64,000 bases of DNA, from NCBI GenBank assembly GCA_003170295.1, contig PNAJ01000156.1:62001-126000 (forward strand). Reading direction: 5' to 3'. Below are positions 1 to 8,566 of this stretch, one piece after another. The first letter of the stretch is position 1. Each line of letters opens with the position of its first letter. This stretch comes from Bryobacterales bacterium (GTDB taxonomy: Bacteria > Acidobacteriota > Terriglobia > Bryobacterales > Bryobacteraceae). The position numbers and the translations under genes were made by a program. Under the pieces are notes generated by a model. The model ran no database searches. It saw only the letters and a program-made list of their open reading frames with translations, and was not told where the DNA came from.

Positions 1-90
1 CGTCTCAAGATCGATCGGCGGCTCTGAATCGGGACCTTTTCCGACCAGCCCCGGCCACATGGCGTTATGAATTGCAGGATGAGAATGCAT
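1..90 (-). CDS. N-terminus of a possible sugar isomerase/epimerase-like protein (partial)
   Basis: Only the first 30 codons are in the window; the gene runs off the left edge. The peptide begins MHSHPAIHNAMWPG and continues to PPIDLET. The start is well supported: an AAGAGGAGG ribosome binding site lies 10 nt upstream of the ATG at 88-90. The N-terminus resembles TIM-barrel sugar phosphate isomerase/epimerases common in Acidobacteria, but 30 residues are too few to be certain. It has no obvious signal peptide, so it is probably cytoplasmic. It follows the propeller operon on the same strand, separated by a hairpin repeat. Confidence 0.45.
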   Translation of the reverse strand, partial: MHSHPAIHNAMWPGLVGKGPDSEPPIDLET

Positions 91-111
91 CGTTACGTAA
101 CCTCCTCTTAA

Positions 112-134
112 GGTGGCACAGGCTTCAGCCTGTG
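112..134. repeat. Short hairpin repeat (GCCACC-flanked)
   Basis: Read on the minus strand this is CACAGGC-tgaa-GCCTGTG followed by CCACC: a perfect 7-bp stem with a TGAA loop. An identical copy lies at 63103-63125 and a stem variant at 63137-63159. It sits just past the stop of the YVTN lipoprotein gene (136) and immediately upstream of the next gene's ribosome binding site, so it may act as an mRNA 3'-end hairpin or be a REP-like element. Confidence 0.8.
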
Positions 135-135
135 A

Positions 136-1155
136 TCATTTCCCCAACACCAGCACGCCCCAAGGCCCGCCCGTAGTCTTAATCTTCTTCGTCACCGTCT
201 GCGTCCCCAGATCCACCACCGATACATCGTTCGAAGGACCATTCGCCGTAAACAGAATCTTCCCATCCGGCGAAATCGCGAGCCCCCACGGCCTCTGCCC
301 CACCTCAAACGACCCCGTCGGCTGATGGGTCGCCGTATCGACCACGAAAACTTTGTGCCCCCGCCCCGTACTGACATACAATTTCGAAGCGTCCAGAGAC
401 AGCGCGAGCCCCATAGGCTTGACTTCTCCCGGAGTCCCCAGCACAATCGGCGAAATCTTTTCGTTCTTCACTGTGTCCAGCAGCACGATCGATCCATCGT
501 TTTCCGCATTCACGTATGCGTGTTTCCCGTCCGGAAGAAACACGACGTTGCGCGGCCGATGCCCCACTTTGAAAGTCGTCATGAGCGTCCCCGCCGCGGG
601 ATCGATGACCGAGACGGTCCCGTCGCCCTCCGCCGTCGAATAAATCAGCTTGCCGTCCGGCGTGAGCTTGACGCCCTCGGGCTCTTCCCCGGTTCGAATC
701 GTCTTCGTGATCGCCCCCGACGCGATGTCGATGAAGCTCACACCGCTCGCATCTTCGTTCGATACATATATCGTCTTCCCGTCGAATGATACGTCGAAAT
801 TCTCCGGGTCCGATCCGCCCTTCAGCATCTTCACCATCTTGTTCTGCGCCACGTCAAACACTCCGATGCCGTCGGCATTCTTGTCGGGCGGAGGAAGCGT
901 GCTCTCGTCCACTCCCGGAGGCGCGGGCGGCGATCCGCTCAACGCGACATAAATCGTCTTCCCATCCGGACTCGCATGAATCCCGCGCGGCCTCTTCCCC
1001 AGTGGAATCGTCGCCACAACTTCCATCGGACCCGAATCGATCACCGTCAAGTCGCCTGAAATCTCGTTGGTGACGTAAATGCGATAATCTCCCCCCGGCC
1101 CGACGCGCCCGCAGCCACTCAACAGCACTACCAGAGCAACCAAAAGATGTTTCAT
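136..1155 (-). CDS. YVTN-family beta-propeller lipoprotein
   Basis: 339 residues. The N-terminus is a lipoprotein signal peptide with lipobox LSGC (Cys15), so the mature protein should be membrane-anchored outside the cytoplasm. The rest is a chain of roughly 40-residue blades with the YVTN signature (IYVTNE near residue 27, then IYVALS, IYVSNE, AYVNAE, LYVSTG) and G(K/Q)RPRG-type turns, as in the YVTN beta-propeller family. The ATG lies directly against the TAG stop of the upstream cupredoxin-like gene, with GGGAG as ribosome binding site, so the two are co-translated. It is the last gene of the six-gene redox operon. No catalytic residues are recognisable; a binding or scaffold role is inferred. 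Confidence 0.85.
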   Translation of the reverse strand: MKHLLVALVVLLSGCGRVGPGGDYRIYVTNEISGDLTVIDSGPMEVVATIPLGKRPRGIHASPDGKTIYVALSGSPPAPPGVDESTLPPPDKNADGIGVFDVAQNKMVKMLKGGSDPENFDVSFDGKTIYVSNEDASGVSFIDIASGAITKTIRTGEEPEGVKLTPDGKLIYSTAEGDGTVSVIDPAAGTLMTTFKVGHRPRNVVFLPDGKHAYVNAENDGSIVLLDTVKNEKISPIVLGTPGEVKPMGLALSLDASKLYVSTGRGHKVFVVDTATHQPTGSFEVGQRPWGLAISPDGKILFTANGPSNDVSVVDLGTQTVTKKIKTTGGPWGVLVLGK

Positions 1156-2040
1156 CTACTCTCCCTTGAACGTAAACACCGCTTCACTCTTCCCCGAAGG
1201 AGCAACGGTAACGCGCTGCACCGCGACGCCCAGTTCTTCCTGCCACGCCTCGATCGTATAATCCCCCGGCGGAATATTCTTTAACTCAAACGCCCCGTCG
1301 CTCCCCGTCACCGCGAAGTAAGGATGATCCACCACGCCGATAAACGCGTGCATCCAGCCATGAATGTTGCACTTCACGCGAATCACAATCTCGGGCTGCA
1401 TAAACCGTCGCTCCAGCGGCGCCGACCCTTGCTCCTGACTCTGGTTCCATTCGCGATTCACATGCGCCCGCGGATGAATGTTATGCGTCACTGGATCGGA
1501 ATTGGTGACCTCAAATTGTTGCCCGGTCTGCACTCCCAATACGCGAGGCACAAACCAGCACCCCTTCTGATCCATCACCGCCGCGACCGCGGGCGGAGCG
1601 AATTTTTTCCCCTCCAGCCCGCCCTTCACATACACGAAAACGTTCGCGAGCGTGCCATTCTTATTCACCGCAACCGGCCGGTCGAGCACCGCGCCCTTAT
1701 GCAGCTTGTTGCACTGCGGATCTTCCTCCATATCGACTCGCTTCGCCGCGGGCGCTTTCCCAGTAAACAAAACTTTCCCCGTCACAACTCCAGCCGTCAA
1801 CGGATCGACCTTGAAGTAAACCGGCTCCGCGGCAACCGGCGTCGGCTTAGGCCGCGAACATCCCGCCAGCATCGCCACCGCAGCCATCAAAAGCGCGAAA
1901 AGTGGGGACTGACCTCTCTGTCCCAAGGCGCGCACCATCCCTCGCGAAAATACGCGATCGCCCGGCGCCGTGTGGACAGAGCGGTCTGTCCCCATTTTTC
2001 GCCCCGTCCACAAACCTGCGTTCATCGGCGGCCAACTCAT
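1156..2040 (-). CDS. Cupredoxin-like lipoprotein with carboxypeptidase-regulatory-like C-terminus
   Basis: The middle of the protein has a plastocyanin-like copper-site pattern (HNIHPRAH, then CNIHGWMH), as in methylamine-utilization-type cupredoxins. The C-terminus (GSDGAFELKNIPPGDY) is a carboxypeptidase-regulatory-like beta sandwich. The frame starts at an ATG overlapping the peroxidase stop codon (ATGA at 2037-2040), but this start puts 48 odd residues before the signal peptide, and those residues are encoded by an inserted hairpin repeat (1902-1993). An internal ATG at 1938 gives a normal lipoprotein signal (charged start, hydrophobic core, LAGC) and may be the working start. The product is probably a periplasmic electron carrier or copper-binding lipoprotein of the redox operon. 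Confidence 0.8.
   Translation of the reverse strand: MSWPPMNAGLWTGRKMGTDRSVHTAPGDRVFSRGMVRALGQRGQSPLFALLMAAVAMLAGCSRPKPTPVAAEPVYFKVDPLTAGVVTGKVLFTGKAPAAKRVDMEEDPQCNKLHKGAVLDRPVAVNKNGTLANVFVYVKGGLEGKKFAPPAVAAVMDQKGCWFVPRVLGVQTGQQFEVTNSDPVTHNIHPRAHVNREWNQSQEQGSAPLERRFMQPEIVIRVKCNIHGWMHAFIGVVDHPYFAVTGSDGAFELKNIPPGDYTIEAWQEELGVAVQRVTVAPSGKSEAVFTFKGE
1902..1993. repeat. Palindromic GGGGAC(T/A)GACC element inside a gene
   Basis: The arms GTGGGGACTGACC-TCTCTGTCC (1902-1922) and GGACAGAGCGGTCTGTCCCC (1974-1993) pair over about 20 bp with two mismatches, around a loop of about 50 bp. A related element with the same outer arm but a different inner stem is at 3550-3627. GGGGACAGACC-type termini are reminiscent of REP-like elements linked to RAYT transposases (recalled, not searched). 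This copy lies in the 5' part of the cupredoxin-like gene, in frame. Confidence 0.75.
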
Positions 2041-3047
2041 GTCTTGGGCTTCCCAGTCAGCGACTCCAGAAAAGCCACCAGATCCGCCTTATCCTGCGCG
2101 CTCAATTTCAATTCCTTGATCTCTTTATCCAGCTGCAAATTCGAACTCCCCCCGCCCTCATAAAAATCCACGACATCTTTCAGCGTCTTCAAACTCCCAT
2201 CGTGCATGTAAGGAGCCGTCTTCGCCACATTCCGCAAACTCGGCGTCCGAAACGCCCCTTTGTCCGCCTCGACCTTCGTCTGCTCAAACCGCCCCAAATC
2301 CGTCAACTCACCGTTCTTGCCAATCCCGGCGCCCAGGTTGTGAAACTTCCCATCGGTAAACAAAGCGTACTTCTCATCGAGCGTATGGCAAGTCACGCAA
2401 TTACACCGATGCTTATCCGTAAAGATCGCCAACCCTCGAATCGCCGAATCACTCATCGCCGTCCGATCTCCACCGTACATATACCGGTCGAACGGCGAAT
2501 CTCCGCTCAGCACTGTGCGCTCAAAACTAGCGATGGCCTTCTCAATCTTGTCGATGGTGATCCGCCCCGGCCCGAATACGAGCTCAAACTCTTTCCTGTA
2601 CTCCGGTATCTTTTCGAACTTCTTAATCGAGAGCTCGTGCGACTGCCCCATCTCATCCGGATTCGCAATGGGTGCTCCCGCCTGCTGCTCCAGACTCGCC
2701 GCGCGCCCATCCCAGAACAATGTCGAATAATACGCGGCATTGAAAATCGTCGGCGCATTCCGCCGCCCGATCTTTTTTCCGATGCCCTTAGATCCCGCGA
2801 GGCCATCGGTGAAACTCAATTGAGGATTATGACAGGTAGCGCAGGAGACAGTGTCATCGCCAGACAGCCTTACGTCATAAAATAGCTTGCGACCAAGCGC
2901 GACGGAGTCGCCCGTAGGCGGATTATCGGGAGGAATCGGCACCGGCGGCAATCCCAACGGCGCTTCAATAGCAACCGGCGTACCCACAACGTGAGCCGGC
3001 GAAGAGCACGACAAACACGCAAGAAATAGAGCCGCGACCCTCTTCAA
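2037..3047 (-). CDS. Di-haem cytochrome c peroxidase (MauG/CCP family)
   Basis: 336 residues with an exported, lipoprotein-like N-terminus (FLACLSCSS). There are two haem c sites, CATCH at 69-73 and CVTCH at 217-221. The flanking family motifs are present: LGRKLFYD, the NAPTIFNAAY and FWDGRA segment, and FRTPSLRNVAKTAPYMHDGS near the C-terminus. Length and order fit bacterial di-haem peroxidases/MauG-like oxidases, which reduce H2O2 or oxidise a partner in the periplasm. The start is TTG at 3045-3047, overlapping the stop of the upstream cytochrome gene (TTGA), which indicates translational coupling. Within this operon the likely electron partners are the neighbouring cytochrome and the cupredoxin-like protein. 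Confidence 0.92.
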   Translation of the reverse strand: MKRVAALFLACLSCSSPAHVVGTPVAIEAPLGLPPVPIPPDNPPTGDSVALGRKLFYDVRLSGDDTVSCATCHNPQLSFTDGLAGSKGIGKKIGRRNAPTIFNAAYYSTLFWDGRAASLEQQAGAPIANPDEMGQSHELSIKKFEKIPEYRKEFELVFGPGRITIDKIEKAIASFERTVLSGDSPFDRYMYGGDRTAMSDSAIRGLAIFTDKHRCNCVTCHTLDEKYALFTDGKFHNLGAGIGKNGELTDLGRFEQTKVEADKGAFRTPSLRNVAKTAPYMHDGSLKTLKDVVDFYEGGGSSNLQLDKEIKELKLSAQDKADLVAFLESLTGKPKT

Positions 3048-3493
3048 AATACCAACAAATCCTTCTTAGCTTCGATCTTCTTAAAATCGACGCCCTGCAC
3101 CTTCCGCAAATCGTCGATAGATTTAAAATCGCCGTGATCGGAGCGATATTGCAGGATCGCCGCCGCCTCGGATCTCTTCAACAATAACAGCGACTCCAGA
3201 TCCACCGCCGACGCCTTGTTCACCCGAATCTGAATGGGCGCATCCGCCCCAAAGTGTTTCGTTAAATACCCGAGAATCGCGTCATAGCTCTCGTCGGGAA
3301 CCTTAGCGCCCATCCCCACCATCTTTTCGATAGTCTCAGCCCATCCCGCCTGCCCCTGCCGAAGCGAAACCGACTGTTCCGCTGAATGGCAAGTCCCACA
3401 ATACTTCAGCGTTACATCTTTGCCCGGTCCAGCCGGAATGTCCGCGCGCACAAAGCAGGCAAACACCACACCCACAACGATTCGACGAATCAT
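3044..3493 (-). CDS. Exported cytochrome c fused to a helix-hairpin-helix domain
   Basis: The ATG at 3491-3493 is preferred over an in-frame upstream codon because it gives a compact signal peptide (MIRRIVVGVVFACF) preceded by an AGGA. The product is 149 residues. It carries one haem site CGTCH (32-36) followed by the conserved W-x-x-x-I-x-x-M and YLTKHFG segments of small cytochromes. The C-terminal ~60 residues (NKASAVDLESLLLLKRSEA...FKSIDDLRKVQGV) match a ComEA-like helix-hairpin-helix. It overlaps the peroxidase gene by 4 nt. The haem domain should be periplasmic; the role of the HhH domain is unknown, with structural packing or extracellular DNA binding both possible. Confidence 0.87.
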   Translation of the reverse strand: MIRRIVVGVVFACFVRADIPAGPGKDVTLKYCGTCHSAEQSVSLRQGQAGWAETIEKMVGMGAKVPDESYDAILGYLTKHFGADAPIQIRVNKASAVDLESLLLLKRSEAAAILQYRSDHGDFKSIDDLRKVQGVDFKKIEAKKDLLVF

Positions 3494-3549
3494 AGCCACT
3501 AATCCTAATTTTATCCGGTTCACGTGCCTTTGGTCGCGAGCGATCAAGC

Positions 3550-3627
3550 GTGGGGACTGACCACCTTTTTCGCCCCTCCCCCGCGAGTGATAAGAATCCT
3601 TGGTGGCGAAAAAGGTGGTCTGTCCCC
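3550..3627. repeat. Palindromic GGGGAC(T/A)GACC element, intergenic
   Basis: The arms 3552-3574 (GGGGACTGACC then ACCTTTTTCGCC) and 3605-3627 (reverse complement ending GGTCTGTCCCC) form a 23-bp stem with one mismatch around a 30-bp loop. It lies between the PQQ-propeller gene and the cytochrome gene, so it interrupts an otherwise nearly gapless operon. It could act as a processing hairpin or attenuator. Confidence 0.8.
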
Positions 3628-3687
3628 GACCGTTCCGCAGATCGGTGTCGCAGCTCGTGCACCGCGACCCGGGCGTTCAACAGCACC

Positions 3688-5118
3688 CTATTCCCTATTC
3701 AATAAATACCCAAATGCATACAGCGTCCCATCGTGCGTCCCCACAAAAACCTTGCTAGCCCCTGAAGAAATCCCGGTAGTCGAATAACTCCCAATCGCCT
3801 TCCCGCTATTCCACAACTCCTTGCCCGTAATCCCATCGAGCGCGCACAACACAGCAGGAGCCGTCCGCGACCCCGACGACAACACAAACACCACGCCGTT
3901 CACCACAATCGGAGCCGCAGGCGACACCATCTCGCGGGACGTCCAGCCTTGTTGCAGTGCGATCGATCCGCCATCCTCGACCACCTTGAAAGCGACCACG
4001 CTGCTGCCCTTGGTCGCCAGGATCCATCTAGTCTTACTCTCCGCCTCTTCCCAACTCGCCAGCGCGTTCCCGATCCCGCTTCCGTTCCCAGGAACGTTCA
4101 CGACAATCGCAAGGCTAGCCGGATCCCTAACCAGAATGTGTCCATGAACGTTCGCCGCAACAACATATTCCTTGTCCTTGAATTTAAAAACCAGCGGCGG
4201 CGTAGCCGACTCACTGTCTTCCAGCTGCTTCACCTTCAGCGTTTTCTGCTCCAGCGCCGCGATTCCTTTACTGGTCGTCGCGTACACCGTGCCATCGGAC
4301 CCGAATGCCAACCCCAGCACCGACGCATCGCCAGTCTTCCACTCGCTCACCAGCGTGTCTTCCAGGTTGATCGACCACACCGCATTCGGCGTGCCGCCGC
4401 AATTGTCGCTGGTCACCGCATAAACGACATTCGCAACGGATATCAAATCGTGAGCCTTCGCATTCCCTCGAATAAACCGAAACGCCGGAGCAATGTCGGT
4501 CCCCGTGTTCTGATTCAGGGTGTGAATCAACCCATCGCTCGACAACGCATAAACCGCGCCCGGTGTCCTCCGAGGCCGCGGCAATGTCGGCACCGGCGCA
4601 GCCGCCATATTTCCGCGCCCGGGTCCTGGAGCTGCGCCCCGGCCTCGGCCCGCGCCCGGCGTAGGAGGCGCGAGTGGAACAGCCAACGAAAGCGCCGCAG
4701 TCATACCCGCCGGACAAGTCGCCGTGCCGTTCTTCACCGGAACCAACAACGAATCGTACGGAAGATGCGATTCCCAGAAAACTTTTCCCATCACATGATC
4801 GATCGAAACAACATTGTCGGCGCTGGTCGCGACGTAGAGCAAATCCTTGAACCCTTTGTATGTGATCAGCCGCGAGCCGACCACGGGAGGCGTCGGCACT
4901 CCATTTAATTTGATTTTCCAAAGCGTCTGCATCACGCCTGCTTGGACACTCTCGGGAGAAATGTGCGGATCGGTCTTCACCGCAGCGGATCGCTGCGCAT
5001 CTCCGCCAATTGCCATCCAGTCTCCTCCGCCGCGCCCGAATTGCGCATGTGCGAAAGATGCAAAATTAAGGGCAAATAATGCTCCGCACAGCGTCTTGTT
5101 TGCACATTTAAGGCTCAT
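3688..5118 (-). CDS. Exported PQQ-like (BamB/quinoprotein-type) beta-propeller protein
   Basis: 476 residues with a signal peptide ending SFAHAQ. The body consists of PQQ-like blades with the usual ending pattern ([56 protein letters not shown]). A low-complexity Gly/Pro/Arg insert ([16 protein letters not shown]) sits near residue 155. It lacks a haem motif and the long catalytic segments of true PQQ dehydrogenases, so it is best described as a PQQ-binding-like propeller. The start ATG overlaps the stop of the paralogous upstream gene (ATGA at 5115-5118). The two look like a tandem duplication and share a segment (CPAG-T-A followed by VYAL...DGQIH). Confidence 0.85.
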   Translation of the reverse strand: MSLKCANKTLCGALFALNFASFAHAQFGRGGGDWMAIGGDAQRSAAVKTDPHISPESVQAGVMQTLWKIKLNGVPTPPVVGSRLITYKGFKDLLYVATSADNVVSIDHVMGKVFWESHLPYDSLLVPVKNGTATCPAGMTAALSLAVPLAPPTPGAGRGRGAAPGPGRGNMAAAPVPTLPRPRRTPGAVYALSSDGLIHTLNQNTGTDIAPAFRFIRGNAKAHDLISVANVVYAVTSDNCGGTPNAVWSINLEDTLVSEWKTGDASVLGLAFGSDGTVYATTSKGIAALEQKTLKVKQLEDSESATPPLVFKFKDKEYVVAANVHGHILVRDPASLAIVVNVPGNGSGIGNALASWEEAESKTRWILATKGSSVVAFKVVEDGGSIALQQGWTSREMVSPAAPIVVNGVVFVLSSGSRTAPAVLCALDGITGKELWNSGKAIGSYSTTGISSGASKVFVGTHDGTLYAFGYLLNRE

Positions 5119-6617
5119 TTAGCCTCCAATCCGAAGCAGTAAAGGATGCTATCGAACGTTCCGAGGTAAACCCGGCCATTTGCAATGGAAAGCCCGCCAA
5201 AATGCACAAATGACTTGATCTGGTCTCCGCTGGAGTACAATTCCTTGCCCGTTTCCGCATCCAGCGCGTAAAACACCGCGTGCGTCGAATCGTGGATGCG
5301 TTCCGGGCTGTTATCGTCGAGTCCCCGATCCGGATACGCCTGCTCCGTGTTTTCGCCGCTACCGAACGCGTAGACTACGCCGTTGGCAATTGCGGGCGGC
5401 TCCGCCTGATCCATGTCGCGCGACATCCAGGCCGGGATCAGCTTGTATTTGCCATTCTTTTCTTCAAGTTTGAATGCCACGATGGCGCCGTGCGTCACCG
5501 GTCCATAAGAAACCGGCACCTTGAAATCTGGATGCACCGGACCCCAGAACGGCGTTAAGATCCAACGAGTTCCGTGCGCGTCTTCCCAACTCGCCATCGC
5601 GCCCCAAATTCCGGCCGAGGCGAAGTTGACCTCTTCATTGCAGATTAACGGCGTCCGATCAAGCGGAGTCTGATGGTCGTCGCCGCCAGCGGCTTTGGTA
5701 TCAAGCAGATAAACCCGGCATTCCTTGCTCGCGGCGATCATCAGTTCCTTGCCTTTGTACTTGAAAATCGCCGGAGTCACCTGCATGTCGAGATCACGGC
5801 TTTGCAGCCACGCCCAGTTTTTCGGGATGTAGTAATCCTGCAGTTTTAGCTCCGTCCCTTCAACTTTTGCGCCGATTAAACCATTGCCGTATGTTTGCGT
5901 TGCAGGATCGTAGCGTCCGTCGCCGGTAGGTGCCCAGGCGACTCCGTTTTCATCGATGGCCGCACCGGTTCTGCCCCAAAGCCCCCCGCTTTTCGGGTTA
6001 TAAACCATCACCTTGTGCGTCGGATCTTTCAAATTGACGCTCCACATCTGGTTAGGATTACCAGCGCAACCTTGCGCCGTAGTGGTAAAAAGCACGTCAT
6101 TCCACATGTTTAGCGCATAAGACTTGCCGTACGGATGGCCAAACTTGAACGGCACTGCGACATCCTCGCCGTCGTCAACATTGAGCGAATGAATCTGTCC
6201 GTCACCAGCCAGCGCATAGACCGTTCTGTTGGCAATGACCGGGGTCGCGGTGAGACCGGCAGGACACAGAGGATCGGTCGCGCGGCCTCTGCGCGCGGGG
6301 GTTGGATATTCGAAATGCTTCTTCCAAATGATCTTAGCGGTGGCGACGTCGATGGCATAGACGTTATCGCCCGAACCTGCCACGACGGCGATTTCTTTAG
6401 GACCGCCGACGATCAGCGGAGGGAAAAGCGAGTGCATTTCCTTCGGCTCATTATCGAGTTGCAGCTTCCAGACAATCTTTAAATTCTTGACGTTATCCTT
6501 ATTGAGGATCTTTTCGTCTTTTTGCCAGGAGGTCCGTTGAGGACTTCCTCCGTCGGTTAACCAATCGGCGCCTTGGCCTATTACGCAACTGAGCGTGATC
6601 GCGATCAAAGTTCGCAT
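5115..6617 (-). CDS. Exported PQQ-like beta-propeller protein, paralogue of the next gene
   Basis: 500 residues with a short signal peptide ([16 protein letters not shown]). The first blade resembles the N-terminus of quinoprotein dehydrogenases ([36 protein letters not shown]). Later blades have [29 protein letters not shown] and YCFGLEAK. No haem-binding motif is present. It is the first gene of the operon that runs left to position 136; the gap to the upstream Sel1 gene is only 30 nt, so transcription could start further upstream. A secreted redox or ligand-binding propeller is inferred. Confidence 0.85.
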   Translation of the reverse strand: MRTLIAITLSCVIGQGADWLTDGGSPQRTSWQKDEKILNKDNVKNLKIVWKLQLDNEPKEMHSLFPPLIVGGPKEIAVVAGSGDNVYAIDVATAKIIWKKHFEYPTPARRGRATDPLCPAGLTATPVIANRTVYALAGDGQIHSLNVDDGEDVAVPFKFGHPYGKSYALNMWNDVLFTTTAQGCAGNPNQMWSVNLKDPTHKVMVYNPKSGGLWGRTGAAIDENGVAWAPTGDGRYDPATQTYGNGLIGAKVEGTELKLQDYYIPKNWAWLQSRDLDMQVTPAIFKYKGKELMIAASKECRVYLLDTKAAGGDDHQTPLDRTPLICNEEVNFASAGIWGAMASWEDAHGTRWILTPFWGPVHPDFKVPVSYGPVTHGAIVAFKLEEKNGKYKLIPAWMSRDMDQAEPPAIANGVVYAFGSGENTEQAYPDRGLDDNSPERIHDSTHAVFYALDAETGKELYSSGDQIKSFVHFGGLSIANGRVYLGTFDSILYCFGLEAK

Positions 6618-6647
6618 TACGACTCCTCTTGAAACGATTCATTGTAT

Positions 6648-7073
6648 CTATTTTGGCTTCCACTCGCGAGCGAGCCGCTGCGCTTCCCCGAGTTGTTGGG
6701 GCGTCAGATGCACGGCCACCGAGTCTCTCATTTCAACGATGGTGTCGCGATCATTTTGAGGAGAGTGGTCGGCGGAGATGATGAACCACGTCTCGGCTTG
6801 CACATCATCGTGCGGCAGGCCTTTGCCGGAGTGATACAAAATTCCGAGACTGGCTTGCGCGTAGACGTTTCCTTGATCGGCGGATCTGCGATACCAGCGG
6901 GCGGCTTCAGCGTAATCCTTTTTGAGACCGCTGCGGCCGCCTTCATAGTTTTTGCCGAGAGTGAATTGAGCTTCGGCGTCGCCTGCGGTGGCGCGTTCGC
7001 GGAGAGAGGGGCGGCCGGCGGGAGGCTGCGCGGCCGCGAGAGCGGTGAGTAGGAGGAACGCGAGAAGCCGCAT
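6648..7073 (-). CDS. Secreted Sel1/TPR-like repeat protein
   Basis: 141 residues with a signal peptide (MRLLAFLLLTALAAAQ). It contains consecutive Sel1-like repeats: GDAEAQFTLGKNYEGG...YAEAARWYRRSADQGNVYAQASLGILYHSGKGLPHDDVQAETWFIISADH. Sel1 repeats are helical protein-interaction scaffolds. The C-terminal TPQQLGEAQRLAREW resembles the tail found after such repeats. No specific partner can be deduced; the following propeller gene on the same strand is 30 nt away and may be co-transcribed. Confidence 0.85.
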   Translation of the reverse strand: MRLLAFLLLTALAAAQPPAGRPSLRERATAGDAEAQFTLGKNYEGGRSGLKKDYAEAARWYRRSADQGNVYAQASLGILYHSGKGLPHDDVQAETWFIISADHSPQNDRDTIVEMRDSVAVHLTPQQLGEAQRLAREWKPK

Positions 7074-7095
7074 GCTTACGATATTACCGCCGCAC

Positions 7096-8481
7096 TTACG
7101 AGCCGGCTCCTACGGCCTTCGGCGCAATATTCTGATTCACTCGGAACAGGTTCTCCGGGTCGTACTTGGCCTTGATCGCCTGCAGCCTTGAATAGTTGGC
7201 GCCGTACGTCGCCTCAACTCGCGCTGTTCCTTCTTCCATCATGAAATTGACATATGCTCCGGGCGCCGCAAAGGGGTGCACTGCGTCCCAGTAGTCCCTG
7301 GCCCACTTCATAATCTTGTCCTTGTTCGCCGGGTCCGGATCCACGCCGACGATCACCTCGGCCCACTTCGTCTGCCGGTAGCTAAACGCCATATCGCCGC
7401 TTCCCACCTTGTGTACCGCTCCATTGATGGGATACATATGCATCGTCGAGAACATGGAAGGCAGCTTGGAACCGTGCTCCAGGTGCCGCGCGATGGATTC
7501 TTCCGTGAGATGATCGACGAAGTCGGCCTTCCAGTACCATTGCAGTCCCGGAGTGTACAGCCCGTCGAACAGACTCTGCAGCACCGGGAACGGCATCGGC
7601 CCAACTCCAACCAGCAGAGGCGTGGCCCAACTCTCGGCCGGTTTGAGCAGTTCCGCCGTCCGCTCCTGGCTCGCGGTGGAGCACCACACGACTCCGCAGA
7701 CGGTCCGCATGTGCAGCGACGCAGGGAACAGGTCCACGGGCGGAACTACGATGAACGCAAAGAACCCGTTGATTTCTTCCGGCGCTGTTGTGATGAATTG
7801 TTCGTACGCCTTCATAACGGCAGGCGCGTCTTCGACAGCATAGAAAATGGGACCCGCCATCACGGTGCTCACCGGATGCAGGCGGAAGGTGAACGAAGTC
7901 ACCACTCCAAAATTGCCTCCGCCGCCGCGGAGCGCCCAGAACAGGTCCTGGTTCTGCTGGTCGTTGGCCGTGACAAAGCTCCCGTCCGCGAGAACCACAT
8001 CCACGGATAGCAAATTGTCGATGCTCAAACCGCATTTCCGCGACAAGTGGCCAATTCCGCCGCCGAGGGTCAAGCCTCCCACGCCAGTAGTCGAAATAAT
8101 GCCGCTGGCCGCGGCCAGTCCGAAGGGATGCGTGGCATGGTCCACGTCACCCCACACGCATCCGCCCTCGACTTGCGCGGTCTTGGCAGCGGGGTCCACG
8201 CGCACGCCCCGCATTCGTGACAGGTCGATCACCAGCCCGCCGTCGCAACTCCCCAGGCCCGGCCCGTTATGTCCCCCACCGCGCACCGCCAGCAAAATGC
8301 CGTTCGAGCGCGCGTGGTTCACGCAGGCCATCACGTCGGCGACGTCAACGCAGCGTACGATCGCCTCCGGCTTCTTGTCGATCATCGCATTGTATAGTTT
8401 TCGGGCGTCGTCATAATTCGCGTCGCCCGGTTGAATCAGTTCACCCCGCAAGTGGGCCTTCAAGGCATTGTAGTCTGTCAT
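7096..8481 (-). CDS. FAD-binding oxidoreductase (berberine-bridge/PCMH type)
   Basis: 461 residues. The FAD-binding domain shows RGGGHN (His71, the likely site of covalent 8-alpha-histidyl FAD), CDGGLVIDLS, and ISTTGVGGLTLGGGIGHLSRKCGL. The second cysteine typical of bicovalent members is replaced in the ISTTGVGG segment. The C-terminus YDPENLFRVNQNI is the BBE domain signature. Length is normal for the family. These enzymes oxidise sugars, alcohols or alkaloid-like substrates with O2; the substrate is not predictable. There is no signal peptide. A GAGGGG ribosome binding site precedes the ATG. It ends 22 nt before the Sel1 gene start. Confidence 0.93.
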   Translation of the reverse strand: MTDYNALKAHLRGELIQPGDANYDDARKLYNAMIDKKPEAIVRCVDVADVMACVNHARSNGILLAVRGGGHNGPGLGSCDGGLVIDLSRMRGVRVDPAAKTAQVEGGCVWGDVDHATHPFGLAAASGIISTTGVGGLTLGGGIGHLSRKCGLSIDNLLSVDVVLADGSFVTANDQQNQDLFWALRGGGGNFGVVTSFTFRLHPVSTVMAGPIFYAVEDAPAVMKAYEQFITTAPEEINGFFAFIVVPPVDLFPASLHMRTVCGVVWCSTASQERTAELLKPAESWATPLLVGVGPMPFPVLQSLFDGLYTPGLQWYWKADFVDHLTEESIARHLEHGSKLPSMFSTMHMYPINGAVHKVGSGDMAFSYRQTKWAEVIVGVDPDPANKDKIMKWARDYWDAVHPFAAPGAYVNFMMEEGTARVEATYGANYSRLQAIKAKYDPENLFRVNQNIAPKAVGAGS

Positions 8482-8566
8482 CGTGTTCCCCTCGTTACAA
8501 AATCCGCCCCGGAATTGCTGTTTTTTGCCTTCCAGGTTGGAGTCAAGTATACATCGGGATGGCGGT

